Below are positions 24,505 through 34,020 of a stretch of 64,000 bases of DNA, piece by piece. This stretch comes from Streptomyces sp. RKAG290. Lineage in GTDB: Bacteria > Actinomycetota > Actinomycetes > Streptomycetales > Streptomycetaceae. The notes under the pieces are model-generated. The model was not told where the DNA came from. It was given only the letters and a program-made list of their open reading frames with translations, and did not search any database. The stretch lies in NCBI RefSeq assembly GCF_023701695.1, contig NZ_JAJOZC010000001.1:4215894-4279893 (forward strand). The letters run 5' to 3'. Positions within the stretch are counted from its first letter, which is position 1. Each line of letters starts with the position of its first letter. Both the position numbers and the translations under genes were made by a program.

Positions 24505-26046
24505 ATGACTTCCTCCGCACCCCTGCCGTCCACGGCGGCCGCCCCCGCGGTGTCCCCGGACCCGTCGGACCGCCGCAGGTGGTTCGCGCTGGCCATCGTG
24601 ATGACCGCGGCCTTCATGGACCTGGTCGACGTCACGATCGTCAACATCGCCATCCCGAGCATCAAGCGGGACACCGGTGCCTCGTTCAGCTCGATCCAGT
24701 GGATCACCGCCGGATACGCCCTGGCCTTCGCCGCGGGGCTGATCACCGGTGGCCGGCTCGGCGACATCTTCGGCCGCAAGCGGCTCTTCCTCATCGGGAT
24801 CGGCGGCTTCACCGTGGCGTCCGCACTCTGCGGATTCGCCGCCAACCCGGAGATGCTGGTCGCCTCCCGCATCCTTCAGGGCGGCACCGCCGCGCTGATG
24901 GTCCCGCAGGTGCTGTCCATCGTGCACGCCACCTTCCCGGCGCACGAGCGCGGCAAGGTCTTCGGTCTCTTCGGCGCGATCGTCGGCCTCGGCGCCGTTT
25001 CCGGGCCGCTGCTGGGCGCGCTGCTCACCGAGTGGAACATCGCCGGTCTCGAATGGCGCCCGATCTTCCTGATCAACCTGCCGGTCGGCATCGCGGGCCT
25101 GGTCCTGGGCCGCAAGTTCATCACCGAGTCCAAGGCCCCGAAGGCGCTCCGCCTCGACCTGATCGGCGTGGCGCTGGTGACGCTGGCGATGCTGATGCTG
25201 ATCTATCCGCTGACCCGTGGCGAGGAGCTGGGCTGGCCGCTCTGGGGCTACCTGTCGATGGCCGGCAGCCTCCTGGTCTTCCTCGTCCTCGTGCTGGTCG
25301 AGCGGGAGAAGGCGCGCCGGGACGGCTCGCCGCTGGTCGAGCTGTCGCTGTTCCGGGTCAAGAGCTTCGCCGCCGGCATCGCCGTGCAGCTGACCTTCGG
25401 AATCGGCCTCGGCATCTTCTTCCTGGTCTGGACGCTGTACATGCAGGAGGGGCTCGGCTGGAGCGCGCTGCGGGCCGGCACGACCGGTATCCCGTTCTCG
25501 ATCGCGGTCTCCTTCGCCGCCGGGATCTCCGTACAGAAGCTGGTGCCGCGCTTCGGCCGCAAGGTGCTCCAGGCGGGGGCGCTCCTGATGGCCGCCGGGC
25601 TGCTGCTCTACATCTGGGAGTCCGACCGGTACGGCATGGGGATCACGTCCTGGCAGATGGCGCTGCCGCTGGTGGTCATGGGCGTCGGCATGGGGCTGAT
25701 CGTGGCCCCGCTGGCCGACGTGGTGCTGTCCGAGGTGCCCAAGGAGCACTCCGGTTCCGCCTCCGGGCTGTTCAACACCGTGCAGCAGATGGGCAACGCC
25801 TTCGGGCTCGCCCTCGTCTCGGTCGTCTTCTTCGGGGCGATCGGCGACGATCTCACGCCCCGGCAGGTCGGCCCGGCGTTCGCCGACGCCTTCGAGCAGT
25901 CGCTGTGGTGGGTGGCCGGCGTGCTCGTGGTGATCTTCGTGGTGATGTTCGCGCTGCCGGCCCGGGCGAAGCAGCACGTGGAGGGTGGCGACGACGCGGC
26001 CGATCCGGCCGTGGAAGCCGCTGACGAGCCGGTGCTGACGCACTGA
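24505..26046 (+). CDS. DHA2-family MFS exporter
   Basis: This 513-residue, 14-helix transporter has TM1 MDLVDVTIVNIAIPSIK, motif A GGRLGDIFGRKRLF and the SRILQGGTAALMVPQ segment typical of the EmrB/QacA group. The tail is acidic. It is divergent from the WYL regulator gene. It is a paralogue of the exporter at 17391 but clearly distinct. Substrate unknown; probably drug or metabolite efflux. Confidence 0.92.
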   Translation: MTSSAPLPSTAAAPAVSPDPSDRRRWFALAIVMTAAFMDLVDVTIVNIAIPSIKRDTGASFSSIQWITAGYALAFAAGLITGGRLGDIFGRKRLFLIGIGGFTVASALCGFAANPEMLVASRILQGGTAALMVPQVLSIVHATFPAHERGKVFGLFGAIVGLGAVSGPLLGALLTEWNIAGLEWRPIFLINLPVGIAGLVLGRKFITESKAPKALRLDLIGVALVTLAMLMLIYPLTRGEELGWPLWGYLSMAGSLLVFLVLVLVEREKARRDGSPLVELSLFRVKSFAAGIAVQLTFGIGLGIFFLVWTLYMQEGLGWSALRAGTTGIPFSIAVSFAAGISVQKLVPRFGRKVLQAGALLMAAGLLLYIWESDRYGMGITSWQMALPLVVMGVGMGLIVAPLADVVLSEVPKEHSGSASGLFNTVQQMGNAFGLALVSVVFFGAIGDDLTPRQVGPAFADAFEQSLWWVAGVLVVIFVVMFALPARAKQHVEGGDDAADPAVEAADEPVLTH

Positions 26047-26063
26047 GCAGGCGGTGAGGACGA

Positions 26064-26096
26064 CGGTGCCCGTGCCCCTCGGGGTGCGGGCACCGT
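26064..26096. terminator. Terminator between convergent genes
   Basis: CGGTGCCCG and CGGGCACCG arms with an extended G/C stem and a short TC loop lie between the MFS exporter and the convergent DUF6227-like gene. Confidence 0.75.
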
Positions 26097-26110
26097 CATG
26101 TCCGCCTCGG

Positions 26111-26878
26111 TCAGCAGATGCGCGTCCGGCTCTCCATCGCGCGGCGCGCGGTGTCCTCGTCGCCGTACACCTCGCACATGTGGCGGCCGTCCGGCGTCGC
26201 CGTGTGCTCGACCTCCCACAGGCTCGTCTCGCTGCCGTCCAGGAGCAGGAACGCGTGCTCGTACAGCGTGAAGCCCGCGTCCCGCCCGTCCACCTGGCAC
26301 TGCCGGCCGAAGATCTGCGTGATGTGGTGGGCGAAGGCGGCCCGCAGCCGGCGGGCGGTCCCCTCGCCGGGTGCGTCCCCGTTCTCCGCGCGGCGCAGCA
26401 CCCGGCGTGCGTGGTCCGCGGAATTGTCCGGGGCGTACGTCCGGGGGAGCGGGGCCGGGGGTGCGGCCATCAGGGCGGTGAGGATCTCCAGGTCGGCCTG
26501 GGGGCCCTCGTCCCCGAAGAGAAGGGTGTCCTGGAAGCCGCCGGTCAGGCGGGCCGCGGCGATGTGCACGTCGGCCTCGTCGTCGTAGAGCTCGTGTTGC
26601 CGCAGGCCGGGCTGCGAGCCGTACCGGGGATCCGCGGCGTCCCGCTGACCGCCGTGGATCAGCTCCCACAGGGCGAACGGGGTGCCGTCGGCCAGCAGAT
26701 ACGTGTGCCGGTAGGTCTCGCGGTGCAGGGTGGAGCTGTGGTGCGAGGAGTGCAGGGAGCTGCTGTGGGCGAGCGCGGTGCCGAGCCGCTCCACCGAACT
26801 GTCGGGCAGGTCGAACGAGTTGAGAGCCCGTCGCAGGAGTCGCTCGAGGTGCTGCTCGGTTGTCTCGTACGGATCGCT
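26111..26878 (-). CDS. DUF6227-like Streptomyces protein
   Basis: This is 255 residues from TTG 26878, with GGAG eight bases upstream; ATG 26926 would add 16 residues. The start of the conserved part (SDPYETTEQHLERLLRRALN) and repeated segments such as HRETYRHTYLLADGTPFALWEL and LYEHAFLLLDGSETSLWEVEH suggest an internally duplicated beta-rich domain. Each half includes a 'LLDG...SLWE' strand pair. As far as I know the family is Streptomyces-restricted and has no known function. It is cytoplasmic, without signal or membrane segments. Confidence 0.7.
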   Translation of the reverse strand, partial: SDPYETTEQHLERLLRRALNSFDLPDSSVERLGTALAHSSSLHSSHHSSTLHRETYRHTYLLADGTPFALWELIHGGQRDAADPRYGSQPGLRQHELYDDEADVHIAAARLTGGFQDTLLFGDEGPQADLEILTALMAAPPAPLPRTYAPDNSADHARRVLRRAENGDAPGEGTARRLRAAFAHHITQIFGRQCQVDGRDAGFTLYEHAFLLLDGSETSLWEVEHTATPDGRHMCEVYGDEDTARRAMESRTRIC

Positions 26879-27015
26879 CAAGGTGCTGTCTCCAGGCCGT
26901 CGCCGCGTGTTACTCGATGCGTGCATAACGTAGTCCCTGGGTCTGACATCGTGACCGGGGTTCACAAAAACGTACGGTGCACGCAGAAGGTTCCCGGCGA
27001 TTTTCCCGAACTTCC

Positions 27016-28158
27016 TTACGCGGGAGGTGAGTCGGTTCCCGGTCCGGTGCCGTCCGCCGGCTGCCCGGGACGGCCCTGCGTGCCGTAGAGATCGCCGTAC
27101 GAGGGGTAGGTGCCGCCTCCCGCGCAGCCGTTCACGCCCGAGGCCGCCCGCACGGCCTTCACGATGGCGCGGGTCACGGCCTGCGCACCCGCCGCCAGCA
27201 GGTCGTTGAGCGCGATCGGGTTCGCCGGGTCCAGCGCGTGGGTGCCGGTGGCCAGGGCGAAAACGGTGTCCCCGTCGGTCAGCAGATGCACGGGATGGAT
27301 GGCCCGCGCCAGTCCGTCGTGCGCCGTGCCCGCGAGCTTCTGCGCCTGCGCGCGGCTGAGATCGGCGTCCGTGGCGACGACGGCGAGCGTGGTGTTGAGC
27401 GGGGGGCGCGTGTTCCCGTCGTGCGCCTGCGCCAGGCGCTGTTGCGCCGCCCGGTGGATCTCCGGCGCGGGGGCGACGGCCGGCTCGGCGGCTCCGTATT
27501 CGCCGTACAGCACCCCGGTACGGGGATCGAGCACCGAGCCGGCGGCGTTCACCACGACCAGCGCGCCCACGGTGAGCCCGGAGGGCAGCCGCACGCTCGC
27601 CGTCCCCACCCCGCCCTTGAGCTGTCCGGCGACCGCCCCCGTGCCCGCGCCGACACACCCCTCGGCGACCGCCGCCCCGGGCGCCGTGCGCGCGGCGTCC
27701 TCCACGGCGGCCCGGCCGGTGGCCGCGTCCGGGCGGGCCCGCCAGTCACCGCCCCGCCCGAGGTCGAAGAGGCACGCCGCCGGGACCACCGGGACGACCT
27801 GTGCCGGATCGGCGCCGACCCGCACCCCGCGCCCCTGCTCCTCCAGCCAGGCCATCACCCCCGACGCCGCGTCCAGGCCGTACGCGCTGCCGCCGGTGAG
27901 GACCACGGCGTCGATGCGCTGCACCAGATTGCGCGGGTCGAGCGCGTCCGTCTCCCGGGTGCCTGGGCCGCCGCCGCGTACGTCGACCGCCGCGACCGCA
28001 CCGCCCTGAGGGGCGAGGACCACGGTGGTGCCGCTGAGCGCCCCCTCGCCCGTGAGCCGCGCATGCCCCACGCGCACCCCGGCGACATCGGTCAGTGCGT
28101 CCTGCGGGTCCGGCAGCCGCGAAGGAGTCGGCGGGCGGGTGCTGTCCTGGCCGGTCAT
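27016..28158 (-). CDS. P1-family Ntn-hydrolase, NylC/DmpA-like
   Basis: This is 380 residues from ATG 28158 (GAGGAG upstream). It matches the P1/S58 family of self-cleaving aminopeptidase-like hydrolases: LTGGSAYGLDAASGV (about 88-102), CVGAGTGAVAGQLKGGVG, and VVNAAGSVLDPRTG. The segment LNTTLAVVATDA contains Asn255-Thr256, equivalent to the autocleavage site Asn/Thr of the nylon oligomer hydrolase NylC, where Thr becomes the nucleophile. The enzyme should mature into alpha and beta chains. Natural substrate unknown; N-terminal peptide or amide bonds. The C-terminal tail is Gly/Pro-rich. Confidence 0.85.
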   Translation of the reverse strand: MTGQDSTRPPTPSRLPDPQDALTDVAGVRVGHARLTGEGALSGTTVVLAPQGGAVAAVDVRGGGPGTRETDALDPRNLVQRIDAVVLTGGSAYGLDAASGVMAWLEEQGRGVRVGADPAQVVPVVPAACLFDLGRGGDWRARPDAATGRAAVEDAARTAPGAAVAEGCVGAGTGAVAGQLKGGVGTASVRLPSGLTVGALVVVNAAGSVLDPRTGVLYGEYGAAEPAVAPAPEIHRAAQQRLAQAHDGNTRPPLNTTLAVVATDADLSRAQAQKLAGTAHDGLARAIHPVHLLTDGDTVFALATGTHALDPANPIALNDLLAAGAQAVTRAIVKAVRAASGVNGCAGGGTYPSYGDLYGTQGRPGQPADGTGPGTDSPPA

Positions 28159-28402
28159 CCGGTGCTCCTCGTGGTGCGCGCGGCTGGTTGCGGGGCTGCA
28201 CGGCGAACGTACCGGCAGGGGTGGGGGAAGGTGACCTCTCCACCGCATCGGGCACGAACCCGGACCGCGCACCGCAACCGGCCGCATGCCGGGTGAGCGG
28301 TGCGCCCACCCGGCCGTACCCCCGGGAGTCGCAGGGCGACGCGCTCACCCCGTAGCTCCACAAAACAGGACCAAAATCCCCATACGGCCCTACGGTGACG
28401 GG

Positions 28403-29541
28403 GTGACCGAGCCACCAGAAGCCTCCGCTGCCGCCGCGCAGCCCGCCCCCGGTGTCAGCGCCGGCTCCTCCGGCGCGGCCGAAGACCCGCCGCCCGCCGG
28501 CTCCGGGGCCGCGGGTCCCCGGTCCGCCACCGCGCGCGCGACCGCGGCCGGTGCCATCGTCTCCCTCCTGCTCATCATCGCGATCGTGCTCGGCAGCAGG
28601 CTTCTGGAGAACTTCGACTCGGCCCTCCTGCCGTACGCCGTGGCCACGGTCTTCCTCGCCTTCGGAGTGGCCTACCGCTACACGGTCTGGATCTCCGCAC
28701 CGGGAGCCAGGCGGCTCTTCAGGAAGGGCTGGGGGAGCCTCTTCTCTGCCGCCAACTTCCGCCAGGCCCCGACCGCCCTGCCGAAGATGATCGCCACCTA
28801 CCTCGGCTTCCAGAAGTTCCTCGGCGCCCGCTCCCACGCCCGCTGGGCCGCCCACCAGCTGATCTTCTGGGGCTGCATCCTCGCCTCCCTGATCACCTTC
28901 CCGCTGACCTGGGGCTGGTTCACCTTCACCTCCGGCAGCGGGTCCGGGCCCGGCTACGAGATGCGTATCTGGGGCTTCAAGATCATCGGCTTCGACTCCC
29001 TCAACATCCTCGGCTGGCTGATGTTTCACGGCCTGGACATCGCGGCGGTGCTCGTCATCCCGGGCGCCTGCTACTTCCTGTGGCGCCGGATGAAGGACCG
29101 CGGTGCCATCACGGGCCAGCGGTTCGGCTACGACCTGGTGCCGCTCATCGCGCTCGTCGTCATCTCCGTGACCGGCCTGCTGCTCACCTTCTCCTCGATC
29201 TTCCTGCACGGCGGCGGATACGAGTTCCTGGCGATCCTCCACATGGTCGCGGTGGTCTTCACCCTCATCTACATCCCGTTCGGGAAGTTCTTCCACATCG
29301 TCCAGCGCCCTGCCGCGGTCGGGATGCAGCTGTTCAAGTACACCGGCCGGCAGGACGAGAAGGTCTTCAACTGCCGCCGCTGCGAGGAGCCCATCGACAC
29401 CGCCCGTACGTCGAGAACCTCCGGGGCACCATGCGCGACCTCAGCCTCGACTTCGACGCGTGGACCGAGTACTGCCCGCGCTGCAAGCGGGTGCTGCGCG
29501 GCAGTGCCTATCTCTCCCAGGTGAAGAAGGGCTTCAATTGA
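28403..29541 (+). CDS. Membrane redox subunit, heterodisulfide/nitrate-reductase gamma-like, frameshifted
   Basis: A GTG start at 28403 opens a protein with a 45-residue Ala/Pro leader. It has about six membrane helices (near 50-68, 74-92, 150-170, 205-227, 250-270 and 280-300), with His residues in helices (HGLDIAAVL, HMVAVVFTL, FFHIVQ) that could bind haem b as in NarI-like subunits. A Cys-rich tail follows: NCRRCEEPID, then EYCPRCKRV after a break. One C missing from the CCC at 29403-29405 shifts the frame; restored, the protein is 379 residues and ends KKGFN at 29541. It overlaps the molybdoenzyme start (TTGA). It is the likely membrane anchor and quinone-side electron acceptor of the complex. 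Confidence 0.7.
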
Positions 29542-31862
29542 CCGCGGATCCGCGAGCGGCCGACACACGTGCGGTCATTCCTCTCGACCCCTCCCTCGCG
29601 CCGCCGGGCACCCGCGCCTTCCGGGACGCGGGCGGCATCCCCGCCGACCAGTGGCACGCCGACCAGAACGGCGAGACTCTCGTCCCCACCCACTGCTGCT
29701 TCTGCGGCGTCCAGTGCGGGATGTATCTGCGCGTCGACCGGGCCGGCAAGGTCTTCGGTGTCGAACCCCGCAACCACGACATCAACCGGATGCGCCTGTG
29801 CCCCAAGGGCATCAACGCATATCAGCAGGTCAACCACCCCGACCGGCTCACCGCCCCGCTCATGCGCCGCTCCCGTGACGAGGACTTCCGTGAGGTCTCC
29901 TGGGACGAGGCGCTCGACTTCACCGTCGCCGAGATCAAGCGCATCCAGCAGACCCACGGGAACGACGCCTTCGGGCTGCTCGGCGGCGCCAGCCTGTTCT
30001 CCGAGAAGACCTACCTGGTCGGAAAGTTCGCCCGGGTCGCCCTCAAGTCCCGGCACGTCGACTACAACGGCCGGCTCTGCATGGTCAGCGCGGCGGGCGC
30101 CAACAAGCTCGCCTTCGGCATCGACCGGGCCGGGAACCCCTTCTCCGACATCCTGCTCACCGACTGCCTGCTGATCGCGGGCTCCAACGTCGGCGAGTGC
30201 TTCCCCGTACTGACCCAGTACGTCTGGGGTGCCCGGGACCGCGGAGCCAGCCTGATCGTCATCGACCCGCGCGAGACGGCCATCGCCCGCACCGCCGACA
30301 TCCACGTCGCCCTGAAACCCGGCACGGACTCGGTGTTCTTCAACGCCGTCCTGAACGTGGTCATCGAGGAAGGGCTCACCGACGAGAACTACCTCGCCGC
30401 CCATGCCACCGGCTGGGCGGAGGTGAAGGCCAAGGCCGCCGAGTACCCGCCGTCCAGGGCCGCGGAGGTCTGCGGCATCCCGGCCGAACAGGTCGTCCAG
30501 GTCGCCCGCACCTTCGCCCGCGCACCCCGGGCCATGGCCTGGCACGCCCGCGGCATCGAGCACCACTCGCAGGGCGTCGAGAACTGCCTCACCGTGATCA
30601 ACCTCTGCACCGCCACCGGACACATCGGCAAACCCGGCGCCGGATACGGAACCCTCACCGGCCAGGGCAACGGTCAGGGCGGCCGTGAACACGGCCAGAA
30701 GTCCGACCTCCTGCCGGGCGGGCGCTCGATCATGAACGAGGAGCACCGACGGCAGATCTGCGAGATCTGGGGGATCGAGGAGTCCGAACTCCCGCCCGCC
30801 GGTACGTCGATGATGGAAATGGTCTGGCAGATGCAGCGCCGTGAGATCCGCGGACTGATCGGCATCTGCAACAACCCCTTCGTCTCCCTGCCCAACTACA
30901 AGGTGGTCAAGGAGGGGTACGACGCGACGGAGTTCCACGCGCAGTTCGACTTCTTCCTTTCCGAGACCGCCGCCAACGCCCATGTCGTCTTCCCCGTCAC
31001 CAGCTGGGCCGAGGACGACGGGGTGATGGCCAACGCCGAAGCCCGAGTGGTCAAGCACAACAAGGCCCAGGAGCCGCCCCCCGGCGTACGGACCGACACC
31101 TGGGTGATGTGCGAACTCGCCAAGCGCCTAGGCGTGGGCGACAAATTCGCCTTCGCCGACTCCCGCGAGGTCTTCGACGAACTGCGGGTCGCCTCCGCCG
31201 GCACCGTCAACGACTACTACGGCATCACCTACGAGCGGCTGGAGGAGACGGGCGGAATCGCCTGGCCCTGCCCCTCCACCGATCACCCCGGCACCCCCCG
31301 TCTCTTCGAGGACGGCAGGACCTACCACCCCGACGGCAAGATCCATATGCAGGTCGTCGACTGGCACCCGCCGATGGACCCGTACGACGACGAACACCCC
31401 ATGTCCCTCACCACCGGACGCACCGTCGCGCACTTCCTCTCCGGCAACCAGACCCGCCGCCTGGGCGCCCTCGTCGAACAGACCCCGCGCCCGTGGGCCG
31501 AGATCCACCCCTCCCACGGCTTCCGCAACGGCGAACCGGTCCGCGTCGTCACCCGGCGCGGCAGCGAGGTCTTCCCCGCCCTGGTCACCGAGGCGATCCG
31601 CCCCGACACCGTCTTCATCCCGTACCACTGGCCCGTGCCCGCCGCCGCCAACGCGCTGACCATCGATGCCCTGGACCCCCGCTCCAAGATCCCGGAGTAC
31701 AAGGTGTGCGCCTGCCGCATCGAGCACGCCGAGAAGATCGACGAGGTCCCCGCACCTCCTGTCGCGCCCGGACACGTCGCCTACCCGGAGACCCAGGTCT
31801 CCCGTACCGACCCGTTGCCGCCCACGTCCCCGCAGGGCCGTGGCACCTCGGAGAGGAGCTGA
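29538..31862 (+). CDS. Molybdopterin oxidoreductase, NasA/NapA-like
   Basis: This is 774 residues from a TTG at 29538 that overlaps the upstream stop. Residues Cys53, Cys56, Cys60 and Cys88 (CCFCGVQCGM...RLCPKG) form the [4Fe-4S] motif. Cys181 in NGRLCMVSAAG is in the Mo-ligand position, and the NGRLCM context resembles assimilatory nitrate reductases rather than selenocysteine formate dehydrogenases. The molybdopterin domains continue to a C-terminal MoCo-dinucleotide domain (SLTTGRTVAHFLSGNQTRRL). No Tat signal, so it is cytoplasmic. Substrate not certain: nitrate, formate or another oxo-transfer are possible. It sits between a membrane subunit and a ferredoxin in one operon. Confidence 0.82.
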   Translation: MTADPRAADTRAVIPLDPSLAPPGTRAFRDAGGIPADQWHADQNGETLVPTHCCFCGVQCGMYLRVDRAGKVFGVEPRNHDINRMRLCPKGINAYQQVNHPDRLTAPLMRRSRDEDFREVSWDEALDFTVAEIKRIQQTHGNDAFGLLGGASLFSEKTYLVGKFARVALKSRHVDYNGRLCMVSAAGANKLAFGIDRAGNPFSDILLTDCLLIAGSNVGECFPVLTQYVWGARDRGASLIVIDPRETAIARTADIHVALKPGTDSVFFNAVLNVVIEEGLTDENYLAAHATGWAEVKAKAAEYPPSRAAEVCGIPAEQVVQVARTFARAPRAMAWHARGIEHHSQGVENCLTVINLCTATGHIGKPGAGYGTLTGQGNGQGGREHGQKSDLLPGGRSIMNEEHRRQICEIWGIEESELPPAGTSMMEMVWQMQRREIRGLIGICNNPFVSLPNYKVVKEGYDATEFHAQFDFFLSETAANAHVVFPVTSWAEDDGVMANAEARVVKHNKAQEPPPGVRTDTWVMCELAKRLGVGDKFAFADSREVFDELRVASAGTVNDYYGITYERLEETGGIAWPCPSTDHPGTPRLFEDGRTYHPDGKIHMQVVDWHPPMDPYDDEHPMSLTTGRTVAHFLSGNQTRRLGALVEQTPRPWAEIHPSHGFRNGEPVRVVTRRGSEVFPALVTEAIRPDTVFIPYHWPVPAAANALTIDALDPRSKIPEYKVCACRIEHAEKIDEVPAPPVAPGHVAYPETQVSRTDPLPPTSPQGRGTSERS

Positions 31863-31869
31863 TGCCCGC

Positions 31870-32472
31870 ATGATGGGCAGAACGATCTTTATCGACCCGG
31901 GGCGCTGCATCGGCTGCCAGGCCTGTGTCTCCGCCTGCCGCGAATGCGACTCGCACCGCGGCAAGTCGATGATCCACCTCGACTACACCGACGAGGGCCA
32001 GTCCGTCGCCTCCCTCCCCACGGTCTGCATGCACTGCGAGGACCCCGTCGCCCCGTGCGCCGAGGTCTGCCCCGCCGACGCGATCCTGGTGACCGCGGAC
32101 GGGGTGGTGCAGCAGGCCGACACCACCCGCTGCATCGGCTGTGCCAACTGCGTCAACGCCTGCCCCTTCGGCGTCCCGAAGATCGACCTCCAGGCCAAGC
32201 TGCAGATGAAGTGCAACCTCTGCTACGACCGCACCGCCTACGGTCTCGCCCCCATGTGCGCCACGGTCTGCCCGACGGGCGCCCTCTTCTACGGCACCGT
32301 CGAGGAGCTCCAGGCGGAGCGCCCCGGCGTCCAGGTCGCCGACACCTTCGTCTTCGGCGAGAGCGAGGTCCGCACCGGCGTCGCCATGGTCGTCCCCGCC
32401 GACCGGGTCCAGTGGCCGGTGCCCGGCGGCCTGCCCGTCGTGGAGATCAACGGGAAGGACGTCCGCCGATGA
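31870..32472 (+). CDS. Four-cluster 4Fe-4S ferredoxin subunit (DmsB/HybA-like)
   Basis: This is 200 residues from ATG 31870 (a second ATG follows directly). Four Cys clusters are present: CIGCQACVSACREC, CMHCEDP...CAEVCP, CIGCANCVNACPFG and CNLCYDR...CATVCP. This is the hallmark of DmsB/NrfC/HybA-type electron-transfer subunits. It lies eight bases after the molybdoenzyme and overlaps the Rieske gene by four bases. It is the predicted electron wire between the catalytic subunit and the Rieske or membrane subunits. Confidence 0.9.
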   Translation: MMGRTIFIDPGRCIGCQACVSACRECDSHRGKSMIHLDYTDEGQSVASLPTVCMHCEDPVAPCAEVCPADAILVTADGVVQQADTTRCIGCANCVNACPFGVPKIDLQAKLQMKCNLCYDRTAYGLAPMCATVCPTGALFYGTVEELQAERPGVQVADTFVFGESEVRTGVAMVVPADRVQWPVPGGLPVVEINGKDVRR

Positions 32473-33178
32473 GCGTCACCGGACAGCAGCCCTCCGGGGA
32501 CCCGCGGGGCGCCCTGCACGACCGGATCGCCGCGGACTCCCTCACCACCCGGCGCGACTACCTCCGGATCGTCGCCACCGTCTCCGGTGGCCTCGCCGTC
32601 GGCGGCCTCGGCGTCGCCGGTGGCATCCTCCCGCGCCACGGCGACCCCGACGACGACAAGGCACTGGAGCCGAAAAGGGTCAGCGGCCAGCTGCTGCCCG
32701 GGGAGTCCGTCTCCTTCCACTACCCGGACGAGGAGGACGTCGCTGTCGCCGTACGGCTCAACGACGGCACTCTCGTCGGCTACTCGGCGATCTGCACCCA
32801 CCTCGCCTGCGCCGTGCTGTGGCGCAAGGACCGGGGCTCCGAGGGGAGCTGTACTGCCCCTGCCACGAGGGTGTCTTCGACGCCCGTACCGGCGAGGTCA
32901 CCGCGGGACCGCCGCCCCGGGGACTGCCCAAGGTGGTCCTCACCGAGCAGCCGGACGGCAGCATCTGGGCGGTGGGCACCACCCGCTCCGGCGAGAGCAT
33001 CGAACACGGCCTGTGCCGCCAGCTCGGCGACGACCGCTCGGACCTCGCCTCCCGGATCGGCTGTCCCGGGGCCAAGAGGGGCGCCGAGGCCCCCGCAGCC
33101 GCGGGAGTCTCCCGTACCGCCCCGACCGGGGCGGCCGAGGCCGGGACCGGCCCCGAGACCACCGGCAGGCGGACATGA
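32469..33178 (+). CDS. Tat-exported Rieske [2Fe-2S] protein, frameshifted
   Basis: ATG 32469 overlaps the ferredoxin stop. A Tat-like N-terminus (TTRRDYLRIVATVSGG, Arg28-Arg29) is followed by a Rieske domain. The first half of the cluster motif (CTHLACAV, Cys109 and His111) is in frame. The second half (YCPCHEGVFD) is in the next frame because one G is missing from the GGGG at 32843-32846. Joined, the protein is about 236 residues with both Cys-x-His boxes intact. A Rieske protein beside a cytoplasmic molybdoenzyme is unusual. It could link the complex to the cytochrome bc branch or act as a periplasmic electron acceptor. It overlaps the next gene (ATGA). Confidence 0.75.
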
Positions 33179-33554
33179 CCGATGCCCAGCAGCCCGAGCC
33201 GGGCCCGCACTACCCGGAGTACCACCCCGGCAGCGCCCGGCCCGAGCTCAACCGGCCCGTCCGTGAGCGCTACCCGCAGATCCGGCCCACCAGCGGCTAC
33301 GGCGACCCCCGCGTCCGCCACACCGGGCCGGGGCCGGGGGCCGGCAGCGACCAGGAGCCGGAGCGCTCGTCGAAGCTGACGGCGCGGCTGACCCTGGCCA
33401 TGACCGTGGTCATCGGACAGCTCTGGGGCCTGACCGTCATCGTCGACGAATGGATGGAGGGCAACTCCGGCACCGCCTGGTGGGGGCCGGTTTCCTCTGC
33501 CTGTCGTTCCTCGTCGTGCTCGGCCTCTGGGCAGTCGACCCGAAGGACCGCTGA
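33175..33554 (+). CDS. Small membrane subunit of redox operon, frameshifted
   Basis: From ATG 33175 a Pro-rich soluble part of about 65 residues leads to a first helix (LTLAMTVVIGQLWGLTVIVDEW). The sequence then leaves frame at the five-G run 33482-33486. One extra G gives a second helix (GFLCLSFLVVLGLWAVDP) ending KDR with stop at 33554, about 126 residues in total. Two-helix proteins of this type often accompany Rieske-containing complexes. It is the last gene of the operon. Confidence 0.65.
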
Positions 33555-33591
33555 CCACCGCCGTCTCTCGGGGGCGGATGCCCGCTCTGAG

Positions 33592-33760
33592 GGCGGCCGC
33601 ACCCGGAGAGCCCGGGTGGCCCGGAGTGGCCCGGAAGGGCGAGGTGTGCGGGAGGGCCCGGGGTGGTCCGGAGGGACGGGTGTGCCGGAGGGCGGCCGCA
33701 CCCCGCCGGGGGCCGGGGTGCCCCTGAGAGCGGCGGTGTCCCGAAGGGCGGCCGTACCCT
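33592..33760. repeat. GC-rich intergenic repeats
   Basis: Three copies of AGGGCGGCCG(C/T)ACCC occur at about 33592, 33691 and 33745, in a 213-bp gap before a small gene. Several GGAGGG/CCCGGA elements could fold into hairpins that terminate the redox operon. No gene seen. Confidence 0.45.
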
Positions 33761-33767
33761 GGGGGGT

Positions 33768-33977
33768 ATGAGTACCGCCCCCACCCCCGGACCGCGTGAT
33801 TCGAAGCCGGAACCGCCGGACCGGCCGAAGCCCAAGCCGGCGTTGATCTTCGACGATCCGCTGGACCAGCAGTCCGCGGACGACACGGACCGGGGCTGGG
33901 GAGAGCGGGCCCCGTCCGGCGGCAGCGCCGCCGACCTGGCCCGATTCCTCGACGAGAAGCCCCCGCACCACGGCTGA
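33768..33977 (+). CDS. Small Pro/Asp-rich hypothetical protein
   Basis: This is 69 residues, hydrophilic, with a Pro/Lys-rich first half (PPDRPKPKPALIFDDPLDQQ) and an acidic, Gly-rich second half ending ARFLDEKPPHHG. It is probably disordered, with no membrane or signal segment. It is convergent with mscL. Confidence 0.55.
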   Translation: MSTAPTPGPRDSKPEPPDRPKPKPALIFDDPLDQQSADDTDRGWGERAPSGGSAADLARFLDEKPPHHG

Positions 33978-34020
33978 ACCGGCGCTCCGGGCCCGGCCGG
34001 GGTGCTTGCGGCCGCGCGAG

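Noticed and set aside
24481..26043. 520-residue minus-strand frame rich in His/Asp/Gln
   Set aside because: Antisense of the MFS exporter; composition is typical of GC-skew shadow frames.
33592..33760. Possible CRISPR array
   Set aside because: Repeats are short, unevenly spaced and differ from one another; no spacer structure and no cas genes anywhere in the window.
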